From positions 1 through 64,000 of the forward strand of contig NZ_FOFS01000005.1 of NCBI RefSeq assembly GCF_900111015.1: a stretch of DNA of 64,000 bases. The letters run 5' to 3'. Position numbers and translations under genes: made by a program. Source of the stretch: Solimonas aquatica (GTDB lineage: Bacteria > Pseudomonadota > Gammaproteobacteria > Nevskiales > Nevskiaceae). The notes beneath the pieces are model-generated. The model was not told where the DNA came from and made no database searches. It was given only the letters and a program-made list of their open reading frames with translations. This document shows positions 39,219-47,884 of this stretch, piece by piece. Within the stretch, counting starts at the first letter, position 1. Every line of letters starts with the position of its first letter.

Positions 39219-42200
39219 ATGCGCAAGGGATTGAAGACGGCCGCGATGGCGGCTGGCGGCCTGGCCTTGCTGACGCTGGCGGCCTGCGGCGGCGGCAGTC
39301 CGGACAGCGGCGCCACCAGCGGCGGCAGCAGCGGTGGCGCCTCCAGCACGCCCAGCAGCGGCAGCATCAGTACCGGCAGCAGCAGCGGTAGCGACTCCGC
39401 CAGCAGCGGTTCGGCGAGCAGCGGCGGCGCGAGCACCGGCAGCAGCAGCAGCAGCAGCGAAGGCCGCATCTTCCAGATCAATCCCGGCAGCAATGCCACG
39501 CGCGACATGATCGCCGCCATGGTGCAGGCCGCGCCGGGCGATGTGATCCGCTTCAGCTGCGGCTACTTTGAACTCAGCAGCAGCCTGCTCATCACGCACA
39601 CCGAGGACGTGCTGATCAGCGGTTGCGGCCGCGAAGGCACGGTGCTGTCCTTCAAGCACAACAATGCACCGGAAGGCATTCTGGTGGTGAGCGCGCGCGG
39701 CATCACCGTGCAGGACCTCACCGTGCTCGACACCGGCGGCAATGGCGTGGAACTGCGCGGCGTGGATCACGGCACCATCCGCCGCGTGCGCGCCATGTGG
39801 TCCTCGGGCGGCGGCCGCGAAAGCGCCGACCCCATCACCGGCAGCAACTACCTCACGCGCCTGTCGGTGCCCTGCACGGATCCGGCCACGCAGAATCCGG
39901 AAGACCCGCTGGCCGTGCTCGGCGACACGCATTCGCCGGATTACACCGTGAGCCGCAAGTCCGGCCGCTACGGCATCTACCCGGTGTCCTCGCAGAACAT
40001 CCTGATCGAGAACGCGGAATCCATCGGTGCATCCGACGCCGGCATCTACGTCGGCCAGACCAACACCGCGATCATCCGCAACAGCCGCTCGGCCTTCAAT
40101 GTCTTCGGCTTCGAGATCGAGAACGTGCAGGGCGGCGAGTACGACAGCAATCTCGCCGAGTGCAACACCGGCGGCTTTCTCATCTACGACCTCGACGGTC
40201 TGCGCCAGTACGGTGAACGTTCGCGCATGCACGGCAACATCGCGCGCATGAACAACACCTACAACTTCACCTCCGGCGGTTTCGTCGGCAATGTGCCGGC
40301 GGGCAGCGGCATGATCACCCTGGCCTATGACCAGATCGACGTCTTCGACAACGAGTTCCGCGACAACAACACCGCCGGCATCATCCACACCAGCTACGAG
40401 ATTTTCCCTGAAGGCGCCGGCCGCCCCAGCGAGAAGCGCATCGACTGGTACACCGAAGGCCTGCACATCTTCCACAACAAGTTCGTCAACAACGGCAATC
40501 AGCTGCCGCTGCCGAGCCTGCAGGACATCCTTTCGCAGAACCTCTCGCGCTTTCTGCCGGCCATCGTCGGCCTGAAGAACCAGGCGGCCTGCGGCATCCT
40601 CACCAATCTGCTGGCCTGCCCGCGCACCCTGCTGCAGGTGCAGCCGCCGGCGCTGCTGGACGTGCGCGGCGCGCACATCATCTGGGACGGCCTGCTCGAC
40701 ACCTATGACGCCGGCTGCCCGTATCCGCTCGATGCCGAGGGCAAGCCGGTGCCGGCCAATGCCTACGGCAAGCCGCAGCTGGGCAATGACGTTCCCAATC
40801 CGTCCTGCCATTACAACAAATACAAGTTCAACACCGCCGCCAGCGGCGCACCGCGCATCAAGCCGGAGTGGTTCTCCTGCATCGACGCCGACAACGACTT
40901 CGCGCGCGACAGCATCAAGTACGCGAACTTCCACGGCACCAAGGGCCTGGAGCTGATCGTCTCTTCCAAGCTCGACCTGCGCGCGCTGGCGCAGCTGCCG
41001 TCCGATCTGGACATGTCGCCGCATGACTGCGTGGCGCGCTACGGCAAGAACCTGCCGCTGCTGCCGCCCATCACCATTCCGCCCTTCGTGCGCAGCGGCG
41101 ATTACGATCCGGCGCCCACCGCCGAGAAGATCGCGGCGCTGTGCGGCGCCAGCGTGCCGGCCGGCGAAGTGAACTTCGCCGCCAGCTCGGTGAACTGCCC
41201 GACGCTGGATCAGTACCATCTGTTCAGCAATGCGCAGGACCCGCGCAGCACGCCCAATGGCCAGGGCACGCCCTATGGCCTGAACAGCAAGCTGTTCTCC
41301 GACTACGCGGTGAAATATCGCGTGGTGTTCCTGCCGCCCGGCACGCACGGCACTTATCGCGATGCCGCCAGCGACGGCGCCAATGCCACGCTGGTGTTCC
41401 CCACCGGCACCATCATCGCCAAGACCTTCGCCTTCGCCGACGAAACCGTGGGCAGCGAAACGCCGCTGGAGACGCGCCTGCTGATCAAGCGCGTGAACTC
41501 CAAGGGGCAGGTGCGCTGGGATGGTCTGGTGTATGTCTGGCGCAACGTCGGCGGCCAGTTCGTGGCGCAACTGGCGATGGGCGGCGAGACCGACTCGGTG
41601 CACTGGGTGACCACCGATGTGGACTCGGGTGTGCGGCATGTCGGCAGCACCACGAGCTACACGGTGCCCAATGCCAATCAGTGCCTGAACTGCCATTCGC
41701 GCGAGGACCAGGAGCCGGGCGCCGCGCCCATCGGCACCAAGGTGCGGTTCATGAACCGCGCCTGGCGTCCGGAATCGCTGCGCGTCAGCGGCCTGTCGCA
41801 GCATCCGGAGCGCGGCCTGAATCAGATCCAGTGGTGGTGCGATCACGGCCTGCTCGCCGGCTGCCCCAGTGATCTGGGCGTGGACGGCGCGACGCAGATC
41901 GCCGGCAAGCTGGAACGCAGCCCCACCTTCAACAAGCCCGGCGATGCCGGTTACGCCGCCGGCAGCGCGCAGGACATCGAAGCCCGCGCCCGCGCCTGGC
42001 TGGAAGTGAACTGCCAGCACTGCCACAACGCGCGCGGCTTTGCCGCCAACACCGGCTTCTATCTGGATTCACTGCGCAAGGTCGATGGCGGCTACGGCAT
42101 CTGCAAGCGTCCCACCGCCACCGGCCAGGAAGGCAATGGCGGCCGCAGCTATGACATCCATCCGGGACTGTCCGCGGATTCCATCGTCGAATTCCGCATC

Positions 42201-42353
42201 GGCCCCACGGCGCTCACACCCGCTGCACGCATGCCGCCGCTGGCGCGCAGCGTGGTGGACGAAGAAGGCCATGCCCTGGTGCAGCTGTGGATCGACAGCG
42301 TGACCAGGGCCGATGAGGCGGCTTATCCGGGTTCGACGAGTTGCGCGAAGTAG
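39219..42353 (+). CDS. Fused parallel beta-helix and diheme cytochrome c lipoprotein
   Basis: A 1044-residue exported lipoprotein. The signal sequence ends in LTLAAC (Cys23) and is followed by a 60-residue Gly/Ser linker. A right-handed parallel beta-helix region (about 85-420) shows ISGCGREGTVLSF, ITVQDLTVLDTGGNGVEL, ILIENAESIGASDAGIYVGQ and similar turns. The C-terminal part (about 650-1044) has two haem c sites, CLNCH (822-826) and CQHCH (932-936), as in SO2930-type diheme cytochromes. The two halves correspond to two families normally found as adjacent genes. No function is known; electron transfer at the cell surface is a guess. It ends at an inverted repeat pair. Confidence 0.85.
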   Translation: MRKGLKTAAMAAGGLALLTLAACGGGSPDSGATSGGSSGGASSTPSSGSISTGSSSGSDSASSGSASSGGASTGSSSSSSEGRIFQINPGSNATRDMIAAMVQAAPGDVIRFSCGYFELSSSLLITHTEDVLISGCGREGTVLSFKHNNAPEGILVVSARGITVQDLTVLDTGGNGVELRGVDHGTIRRVRAMWSSGGGRESADPITGSNYLTRLSVPCTDPATQNPEDPLAVLGDTHSPDYTVSRKSGRYGIYPVSSQNILIENAESIGASDAGIYVGQTNTAIIRNSRSAFNVFGFEIENVQGGEYDSNLAECNTGGFLIYDLDGLRQYGERSRMHGNIARMNNTYNFTSGGFVGNVPAGSGMITLAYDQIDVFDNEFRDNNTAGIIHTSYEIFPEGAGRPSEKRIDWYTEGLHIFHNKFVNNGNQLPLPSLQDILSQNLSRFLPAIVGLKNQAACGILTNLLACPRTLLQVQPPALLDVRGAHIIWDGLLDTYDAGCPYPLDAEGKPVPANAYGKPQLGNDVPNPSCHYNKYKFNTAASGAPRIKPEWFSCIDADNDFARDSIKYANFHGTKGLELIVSSKLDLRALAQLPSDLDMSPHDCVARYGKNLPLLPPITIPPFVRSGDYDPAPTAEKIAALCGASVPAGEVNFAASSVNCPTLDQYHLFSNAQDPRSTPNGQGTPYGLNSKLFSDYAVKYRVVFLPPGTHGTYRDAASDGANATLVFPTGTIIAKTFAFADETVGSETPLETRLLIKRVNSKGQVRWDGLVYVWRNVGGQFVAQLAMGGETDSVHWVTTDVDSGVRHVGSTTSYTVPNANQCLNCHSREDQEPGAAPIGTKVRFMNRAWRPESLRVSGLSQHPERGLNQIQWWCDHGLLAGCPSDLGVDGATQIAGKLERSPTFNKPGDAGYAAGSAQDIEARARAWLEVNCQHCHNARGFAANTGFYLDSLRKVDGGYGICKRPTATGQEGNGGRSYDIHPGLSADSIVEFRIGPTALTPAARMPPLARSVVDEEGHALVQLWIDSVTRADEAAYPGSTSCAK

Positions 42354-42358
42354 GAGAG

Positions 42359-42478
42359 CCCCCTCTCCCCAGGCCCTCTCCCGCAAGGGGAGAGGGCTTG
42401 GGTTCGCAAACAACTTGAACGCTTCAGACTCGAACGACACCATGCCCCTCTCCCCTCGCGGGAGAGGGGGCGTTCAGG
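42359..42478. repeat. Inverted pair of CCCTCTCCC palindromes, pair A
   Basis: Two palindromic units (CCCTCTCCC-GCAA-GGGGAGAGGG at about 42374-42396 and CCCCTCTCCC-CTCG-CGGGAGAGGGG at about 42445-42470) stand in opposite orientation about 50 bp apart, like a BIME. They fill the gap between the convergent cytochrome fusion gene and the pseudouridine synthase gene. Confidence 0.7.
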
Positions 42479-43367
42479 TCAACACACGCTCACTCTCAAA
42501 CTCGCGCAGCTGGCCGCTGAGCGGATCGATGAAGCGCAGGCCGCGCGCCAGCAGCTGCAGCGGCCGGGAGTAGTCATCCGCTTCACGCTCCTGCAGCTGC
42601 GGATACATCGAATCGTTCAGAATCGGCGCGCCCAGGCCTGCCAGATGCACGCGCAGCTGATGCTTGCGCCCCGTCACCGGCAGCAGGCGGTAGAGATTGC
42701 AGAGACCGCGCCGCTCCAGCAGCTCGATGCGCGTCTCGCTGTTGGCCTCGCCGACCACCTCGCGCATGCGAAAGAAGGGCTCGCCTTCCACCATGCGGCT
42801 CTTGTGCGTGTAGGGCAGGCGCAGCTGCGGCAGCATCGGCGCGATGGCCTCGTAGGTCTTCTCCACCAGGCGCTGCGCGAACAGCGCTTGGTAGCGTCCG
42901 CGCGTGGCAGCCTGGCAGGAGAACAGCACCAGGCCTGCGGTTTCACGGTCGATGCGATGCAGCGGCGTGAGTTCGGCCAGACCCAGCTCGCGCTTGAGAC
43001 GCACCAGCAGCGTCTCCTGCACGAAGCGGCCCGAGGGCAGCACCGGCAGGAAATGCGGCTTGTCGGCCACCAGCAGCTGCTCGTCCTGAAACAGAATCTT
43101 GGCGGTGAAGGGAATCACCGGTTCCGGCGGCAGCTCGCGGTAGTAATGCAGGCGCGCGCCGACCACGTAGGGCGCGTCCGGCGTCAGCGGCCGGCCCTGT
43201 TCGTTCAGCACCAGGCCGCGCGCGAAGCGTGAGCGCCAGTTGGCCTCGCCCACGTCGGCAAAGTGCTGCACCAGAAAATCCAGCACGCTGCGCCAGGCTC
43301 CCGGCGGCAGGCGCACGGTGCTGGCGCCCACGCCTTCGCGCAGTGGTGGCGTGCCTTGCATGATCAC
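42474..43367 (-). CDS. RluA-family pseudouridine synthase
   Basis: Probable rRNA or tRNA pseudouridine synthase, 297 aa. The catalytic Asp lies in PLHRIDRETAGLVLFS (near residue 140). LLVADKPHFLPVLPSG (near 97), TGRKHQLRVHLAGLGAPILND (near 233) and the final LRFIDPLSGQLREF are family features. The N-terminus resembles a degenerate S4-like region. Which uridine it modifies is unclear. Its ATG overlaps the stop of the epimerase gene by 4 nt; ATG at 43361 is an alternative start. Confidence 0.88.
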   Translation of the reverse strand: MIMQGTPPLREGVGASTVRLPPGAWRSVLDFLVQHFADVGEANWRSRFARGLVLNEQGRPLTPDAPYVVGARLHYYRELPPEPVIPFTAKILFQDEQLLVADKPHFLPVLPSGRFVQETLLVRLKRELGLAELTPLHRIDRETAGLVLFSCQAATRGRYQALFAQRLVEKTYEAIAPMLPQLRLPYTHKSRMVEGEPFFRMREVVGEANSETRIELLERRGLCNLYRLLPVTGRKHQLRVHLAGLGAPILNDSMYPQLQEREADDYSRPLQLLARGLRFIDPLSGQLREFESERVLT

Positions 43368-44431
43368 CGCGGGCGCCGGTCCTTGACCACGCCGTCGTCG
43401 ATCAGCTGCTGGAAGTGATCCACCAGCGTTTCTTCGAAGGGCCGGAACCGCATCTGCAGATCGCGGCAGGCATAGGAGTTGTCAAAGCGCAGCGGATAGC
43501 CGACGTTGCGGCTGATGAAGTCGCGCGTGACGCCGCTGATCGGCGCCAGCAGCCAGGCCAGCCACTTGGGCGCGCGCCAGCGCGGAAACGGGTAGCGCCA
43601 GCCGTAGTGACGGCGCAGCACGCGGCCCATCTCCAGCAGGCTCATGGTCTGGCTGATGGTGATGTGGCGGCCGCTGGCCTCCGGCAGCAGGCCGGCGCGG
43701 ATGTGCGCCAGCGCCACGTCGCGCACGTCCACCACCACGAAATCCAGATCGGGCGCGCCCAGGGCCAGACGGCCGTCGATGAACTGCTTGATCACGTCCA
43801 GACTGGTGGAATCGCTGGCCCGCGTCAGCGCCGGCCCCAGCACCAGGCCGGGATTGATCACCACCAGCTGCCAGCGGTCCTGCGCGCGCGCCATCTCCCA
43901 GGCGGCGCGCTCGGCGGCCAGCTTGGAATAGCTGTAAGGCTGGTGCTGCAGGCTGCTGCTGCTGTTCCACTGCGCCTCGGTGTACACGCCACCGGGCACG
44001 TCCTGCTGATCGATGTTGTCGCCGTAGATCGCCGCGCAGCTGGAAGTGAGCACCACGCGCCGCACGCTGGCGCAGCGGTCGGCACTGGCCAGCACATTGC
44101 GCGTGCCGTTCACCGCCGGGTCCACCAGCTGCTTCTGCGGATCGCGGATGCCGCTGATCACGAAGGGCGAGGCGGTGTGGAACACCAGCTCGCAGCCGGC
44201 CATCGCCAGATCGAAACTGCCGTCCTTGAGCAAATCGGCCGGATAGAGGCTGAGCTTGCCCGGCGTGTGCTGCGCCAGCTGGAGCAGATGACCCACCTTG
44301 CGGTTGTCACTGGGGTCGCGCACGGTGGCGTGCACGTCCATGCCATCCTCCAGCAGCATCTTCACCAGCCAGGATGCGATGTAGCCGTTGCCGCCCGTGA
44401 CCAGCACCGGCCTGGATCGATCGATCTGCAT
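43364..44431 (-). CDS. NAD(P)-dependent extended SDR, dihydroflavonol reductase-like
   Basis: Extended short-chain dehydrogenase of 355 aa. PVLVTGGNGYIASWLVKMLL is the Rossmann motif. SSCAAIYGD (near 128) and YSYSKLAAERAAW (near 164, YXXXK) are catalytic. It belongs to the DFR/3-beta-hydroxysteroid-dehydrogenase-like group, so in this steroid-rich neighbourhood a 3-beta-hydroxysteroid or sterol substrate is conceivable, but sequence alone does not show it. GGGGGG stands before the ATG at 44431. It overlaps the pseudouridine synthase gene, a chance pairing by function. Confidence 0.8.
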   Translation of the reverse strand: MQIDRSRPVLVTGGNGYIASWLVKMLLEDGMDVHATVRDPSDNRKVGHLLQLAQHTPGKLSLYPADLLKDGSFDLAMAGCELVFHTASPFVISGIRDPQKQLVDPAVNGTRNVLASADRCASVRRVVLTSSCAAIYGDNIDQQDVPGGVYTEAQWNSSSSLQHQPYSYSKLAAERAAWEMARAQDRWQLVVINPGLVLGPALTRASDSTSLDVIKQFIDGRLALGAPDLDFVVVDVRDVALAHIRAGLLPEASGRHITISQTMSLLEMGRVLRRHYGWRYPFPRWRAPKWLAWLLAPISGVTRDFISRNVGYPLRFDNSYACRDLQMRFRPFEETLVDHFQQLIDDGVVKDRRPR

Positions 44432-44621
44432 GAGCCCCCCTTGCGTCGCCCTCCGATCAGCGCATCCTAACTGCTGCGCTGCAACATGGATACCGGCGGC
44501 GACGCCACGCCCGCCGTCCACTGTTTTCTTCCGCTCGTCGCCGTCCCCCGGTGCGCGGCGGCGGCGCCGTCGATGCTAGGACCAGACAGCGAATCCAGAA
44601 GCAAAAGAAGAAGAGACGGCG

Positions 44622-45263
44622 ATGAGGAAGGCGGCGGATCAGACCGGGGCAGGGCAGGCGCAACCGAGCTGCTCAAGCTGCCTGCTCTGCGGACTGGCGT
44701 TGATCTGCAGCCAGAGCGTCCTGGCGCAGCAGCGTGAGCCGGCGCCGTTCTGGACCACCTCCCCGACGCTGAGCGCCACGGCTTCCGGCTTGAGCATCAC
44801 CACCGGCTCGCTGTCCGGCAGCACCAGCGTGAGCGCGCACACCTCGCTGCATGGTCTGATCGATATCGATCGCGGCAGCCGGGGCGCCAATATCCGCGGC
44901 GGCATCGGCATGGACTTCGATCTGCCCGACGCCGGCAAGCTGCACCTGGACATGCTGCCCGCACGCGACGCGGTGAGCCGCGGCATGCGCTGGGACATGA
45001 ACGGCGACAGCAGCCGGCTGGAAGGCAAGCTGTGGTCGCTGGGCGCTTGCCTGGAAGTGGTGCGCGAGCCCGCGTACCGCGTCGGCGGCATGGGTCAGCG
45101 ACATCTGGATCTGGCGCCGCAGCTGGTGCTCGATGCCGACCGCCTGCTCGACGCTTCCGGCAACGGTCGCCTGATTCTGCAGCGCGTGCACTGGAGCGAT
45201 CTCAAGGGCCGCGACGAGGGCCTGGGCGCCATCTGGCAGCTGCGGATGGTGTGGCAGTTCTAA
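44622..45263 (+). CDS. Exported protein of unknown function
   Basis: 213 residues that I do not recognise. The N-terminus (MRKAADQTGAGQAQP, then SCLLCGLALICSQSVLAQQ) looks like a signal peptide with an unusual polar extension and four cysteines. The mature part is rich in Ser/Thr/Gly and alternates polar and hydrophobic residues (LSATASGLSITTGSLSGSTSV), as in beta-rich surface or periplasmic proteins. It ends in aromatic WQLRMVWQF, reminiscent of a beta-barrel C-terminus. It stands alone between divergent and convergent genes and is followed by a truncated hairpin repeat that may be its terminator. Confidence 0.6.
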   Translation: MRKAADQTGAGQAQPSCSSCLLCGLALICSQSVLAQQREPAPFWTTSPTLSATASGLSITTGSLSGSTSVSAHTSLHGLIDIDRGSRGANIRGGIGMDFDLPDAGKLHLDMLPARDAVSRGMRWDMNGDSSRLEGKLWSLGACLEVVREPAYRVGGMGQRHLDLAPQLVLDADRLLDASGNGRLILQRVHWSDLKGRDEGLGAIWQLRMVWQF

Positions 45264-45265
45264 GG

Positions 45266-45350
45266 GCTTGCCGAAAACGCCGTCCGTGGCGTTTTTCAGG
45301 TGGCTACGCAAAAGCGCGGCTTTCCTGCGCTCCGGGCAATCAAGCGCTGC
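45266..45350. repeat. Hairpin-array repeat, copy 2 (truncated)
   Basis: About 85 bp are similar to the left half of 22795-22944. The terminator-like hairpin (GAAAACGCC-GTCCGT-GGCGTTTTTC), the CACGCAAAAGCG-type second hairpin with mismatches, and the TTTCCTGCGCTCC link are kept. The right half and right terminal repeat are missing. It lies between the convergent unknown gene and the SDR gene. Confidence 0.75.
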
Positions 45351-45352
45351 CC

Positions 45353-46108
45353 TCAGCCCAGAAACACCTGCCCGCCGTCCAGGGCAATGCTCTGCCCGTT
45401 CACATAAGCGCAGTCCGCGCTGCACAGCAGCGCCACGAAGCGGCCGATGTCCTGCTCGCAGCTGCCGACACGATGCTGCGGCACCGTAGCCAGAAACGCC
45501 GATGCTTCCTGCGGCCGCTCGCGCGTCCACCAGGCCATGGCCGGTGAATCGGCCAGGGGCAGAATGGCGTTGGCGCGGATGCCCTCCCCGCCCCACTCGC
45601 AGGCCGCCGCGCGCGTGAGCTGGCGGATCGCTTCCTTCACCGCCGCGTAGGCGCCGTAGCCGCTGAGGTCCCAGCGCTTGGCGGCGGGCGTGGCGAGATT
45701 GACGATGCTGCCGCCGCGCGCTTTCAAATGCGGATAGCAGAGCTTCATCAGCCGCAGCGTGGCCATGGGTCCGGACTGCCAGCCGGCTTCCACGCTCGCC
45801 TCGCTCACTTCCAGCAACTTGCCCAGCGGCACTTCCTGCGCGTTGTTGACCAGAATCTGGATGCCGCCCAGCTGCGCCACGGTCTGCGCAACGGCGGCCG
45901 CCAGCGTTTCGGCTTGCTTGATGTCGGCGGCAATCACCAGCGCGCGCGCGCCGCGCTTCTCGATGCCGGCAGCGGTTTGCTCCAGCTTGGCGGCGGTGCG
46001 GCCGAGCAGGGCCACGGCGGCGCCTTCGCTGGCCAGTGCATAGGCGATGCCCTGCCCCACACCCTGGCCCGCGCCGGTGACCAGGGCCACCTGTCCTTGC
46101 AGACGCAT
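45353..46108 (-). CDS. SDR family oxidoreductase with altered catalytic tetrad
   Basis: Classical-length SDR (251 aa) with VALVTGAGQGVGQGIA (residues 7-22), NNAQ (near 89) and the YXXXK motif in YGAYAAVKEAIRQ (near 155). The usual catalytic Ser is absent: VNLATPAAK stands where NISS is normal. The Asn helix position reads GWQSGP. It may therefore be a distinct subfamily or bind without standard chemistry. It starts 7 nt after the KstD-like gene, so it probably acts on the same steroid substrates, for example as a hydroxysteroid dehydrogenase. Confidence 0.82.
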   Translation of the reverse strand: MRLQGQVALVTGAGQGVGQGIAYALASEGAAVALLGRTAAKLEQTAAGIEKRGARALVIAADIKQAETLAAAVAQTVAQLGGIQILVNNAQEVPLGKLLEVSEASVEAGWQSGPMATLRLMKLCYPHLKARGGSIVNLATPAAKRWDLSGYGAYAAVKEAIRQLTRAAACEWGGEGIRANAILPLADSPAMAWWTRERPQEASAFLATVPQHRVGSCEQDIGRFVALLCSADCAYVNGQSIALDGGQVFLG

Positions 46109-46115
46109 GCCGTGC

Positions 46116-47828
46116 TCAGGCGGCGGCGCGCACGTCGCGCGCGCTCTGCTGTGCGATGTCCAGCGCGGCGATATAGGCGAAGGTGAGCGCCGGCCCCAGC
46201 GTGGCGCCGGCACCCGGATAGGTGGAGCCCATCACCGCCGCCGAGGTGTTGCCGGTGGCGTAGAGGCCTTCGATCACGCTGCCGTCCTCGCGCAGCACGC
46301 GCGCTCGCGCGTCCACGTTCAGGCCGCCCTTGGTGCCGATGTCGCCCGGATCGAAGCGCACGGCGTAGAACGGCGGCTTGATCACCGGCCCCAGGCAGGT
46401 GTTGGGCTTGACGGCGGGATCGCTGTAATAGCGGTCGATGGCGGTGCGGCCCTTGCCGAACTGCGCATCCACGCCGCTGCGCGCGTAATCATTGAGCTGC
46501 GCCACGCTGCGCTTCAGGCCCGCAGCATCCACGCCGATCTTCGCGGCCAGGGCTTCCAGACTGTCGGCGCGGTAATACACCGAATCCAGCCAGTCCCTGG
46601 GCAGCTTGCTGTCCGGTTCGATCTGGCCGGGCAGGAAGATGCCCATCGGATACTTGTAGCGGAAGGTGGCGTCGAACACGAACCAGCAGGGCACCGCCTG
46701 CTTGGCGTACATGGTGCGCACGAAATCCGGATACGCCGCCGCTTCATTGACGAAGCGCTCGCCCCTGGCGTTCACCGCGAGGCAGTTGGGCATGCCGCGC
46801 TCCACGAACAGCGGCACCTGATAGGGCTGCCCGGGCTTGCGCGCGGTGGGCGCGCCCCAGACCTCGTTCATGAGTTTCAGGCCCGCGCCCAGCTGCTGGC
46901 CGGCGCGGATGCCGTCGCCATGATTGATGGGCGGCGCCGCGCTCCAGGCGGTGCTGGTGGGCTTGGGCAGGTACTGCTCGCGCATCTGCTGATTGGATTC
47001 GAAGCCGCCGCAGGCCAGCACCACACCGCGCCGCGCACGCAGGCGCAGACGCTTGCCCTGCTGCGTGGCGCTCAGGCCCACGACGCGGCCATTCTCATGA
47101 ATCAGCTCGTCCATGCCGGTGTTGAGCCACAGCGGAACGCCGCGCTGCGCCAGCGCATAGCGCAGCTGCCCGACCATGGCCTGACCCAGCACCAGACGCC
47201 GGTCGCGCGCGCTCTTGCGGCGCCAGGAGAAGTCCAGCCAGTAGCCCAGCATCAGCTTGAGCGTGAGCTTGATCCAGCCGGGGCTGCGCGAGAACAGCTT
47301 GTGCGCTTCCACCTGATCCATGGAGATGCGGCCCATGAGCAGGGTGCTGGCATAGGCGGCACGCTGATGCTGAAAGGCATCGCCCAGCAGGCGCGCGTCG
47401 AAGTCGGCCGGCTCCATGGAGCGGCGGCCTTCCTTGCCGCCGGGGCGGTCGGGGTAGTAGTCCGGGTACAGCTTCACACCACGGAAGTGCACGCCCAGGC
47501 GCTTCAGGTAACGCACCATCTCCGGCGCGTTCTTCAGATACGCCTCCAGGCGCGCGCGCGGCACTTCCTCTTCGCTGATCAGGCCCTTGAGATAGGTGAG
47601 CGCTTCTTCGTAGGAGTCGCTGCCACCGCTGGCGGCAATATCGTCATTGCAGGGAATCCAGATGCCGCCGCCCGACACCGCGCTGGTGCCGCCGTAGAGC
47701 GCGTCCTTCTCGATCACCAGCGCCGACAAGCCCTGCGCCTGCGCGCACAGTGCCGCCGTCATGCCACCGCCGCCGGAGCCGACGACGATGACATCAAATT
47801 CCTGATCCCAGCCCGGTGCTGCACTCAT
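46116..47828 (-). CDS. kstD: FAD-dependent 3-ketosteroid delta1-dehydrogenase-like protein
   Basis: Flavoprotein of 570 aa that would introduce the 1,2 double bond into ring A of 3-ketosteroids. It has VIVVGSGGGGMTAALCAQ (FAD, residues 13-30), KDALYGGTSAVSGGGIWIP (near 41-59), GVVLACGGFESN and the C-terminal MGSTYPGAGATLGPALTFAYIAA. The tyrosine of YPG (near 537) aligns with the catalytic Tyr of known KstD enzymes. Related delta4-5-alpha dehydrogenases share most motifs and cannot be excluded. It lies with the SDR (7-nt gap) downstream of the HsaA-like gene. Confidence 0.85.
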   Translation of the reverse strand: MSAAPGWDQEFDVIVVGSGGGGMTAALCAQAQGLSALVIEKDALYGGTSAVSGGGIWIPCNDDIAASGGSDSYEEALTYLKGLISEEEVPRARLEAYLKNAPEMVRYLKRLGVHFRGVKLYPDYYPDRPGGKEGRRSMEPADFDARLLGDAFQHQRAAYASTLLMGRISMDQVEAHKLFSRSPGWIKLTLKLMLGYWLDFSWRRKSARDRRLVLGQAMVGQLRYALAQRGVPLWLNTGMDELIHENGRVVGLSATQQGKRLRLRARRGVVLACGGFESNQQMREQYLPKPTSTAWSAAPPINHGDGIRAGQQLGAGLKLMNEVWGAPTARKPGQPYQVPLFVERGMPNCLAVNARGERFVNEAAAYPDFVRTMYAKQAVPCWFVFDATFRYKYPMGIFLPGQIEPDSKLPRDWLDSVYYRADSLEALAAKIGVDAAGLKRSVAQLNDYARSGVDAQFGKGRTAIDRYYSDPAVKPNTCLGPVIKPPFYAVRFDPGDIGTKGGLNVDARARVLREDGSVIEGLYATGNTSAAVMGSTYPGAGATLGPALTFAYIAALDIAQQSARDVRAAA

Positions 47829-47884
47829 ATCCAGTCTCTAGTTTGAATCCACGGCCAGGGATGGCCGGAGCGGTGACAGGAACG

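Noticed and set aside
39201-42026. 941-codon open frame antisense to the cytochrome fusion gene
   Set aside because: It contains no motif and ends in Ala/Thr repeats that are the reverse of the Gly/Ser linker; the opposite strand has signal sequence, beta-helix turns and haem sites.
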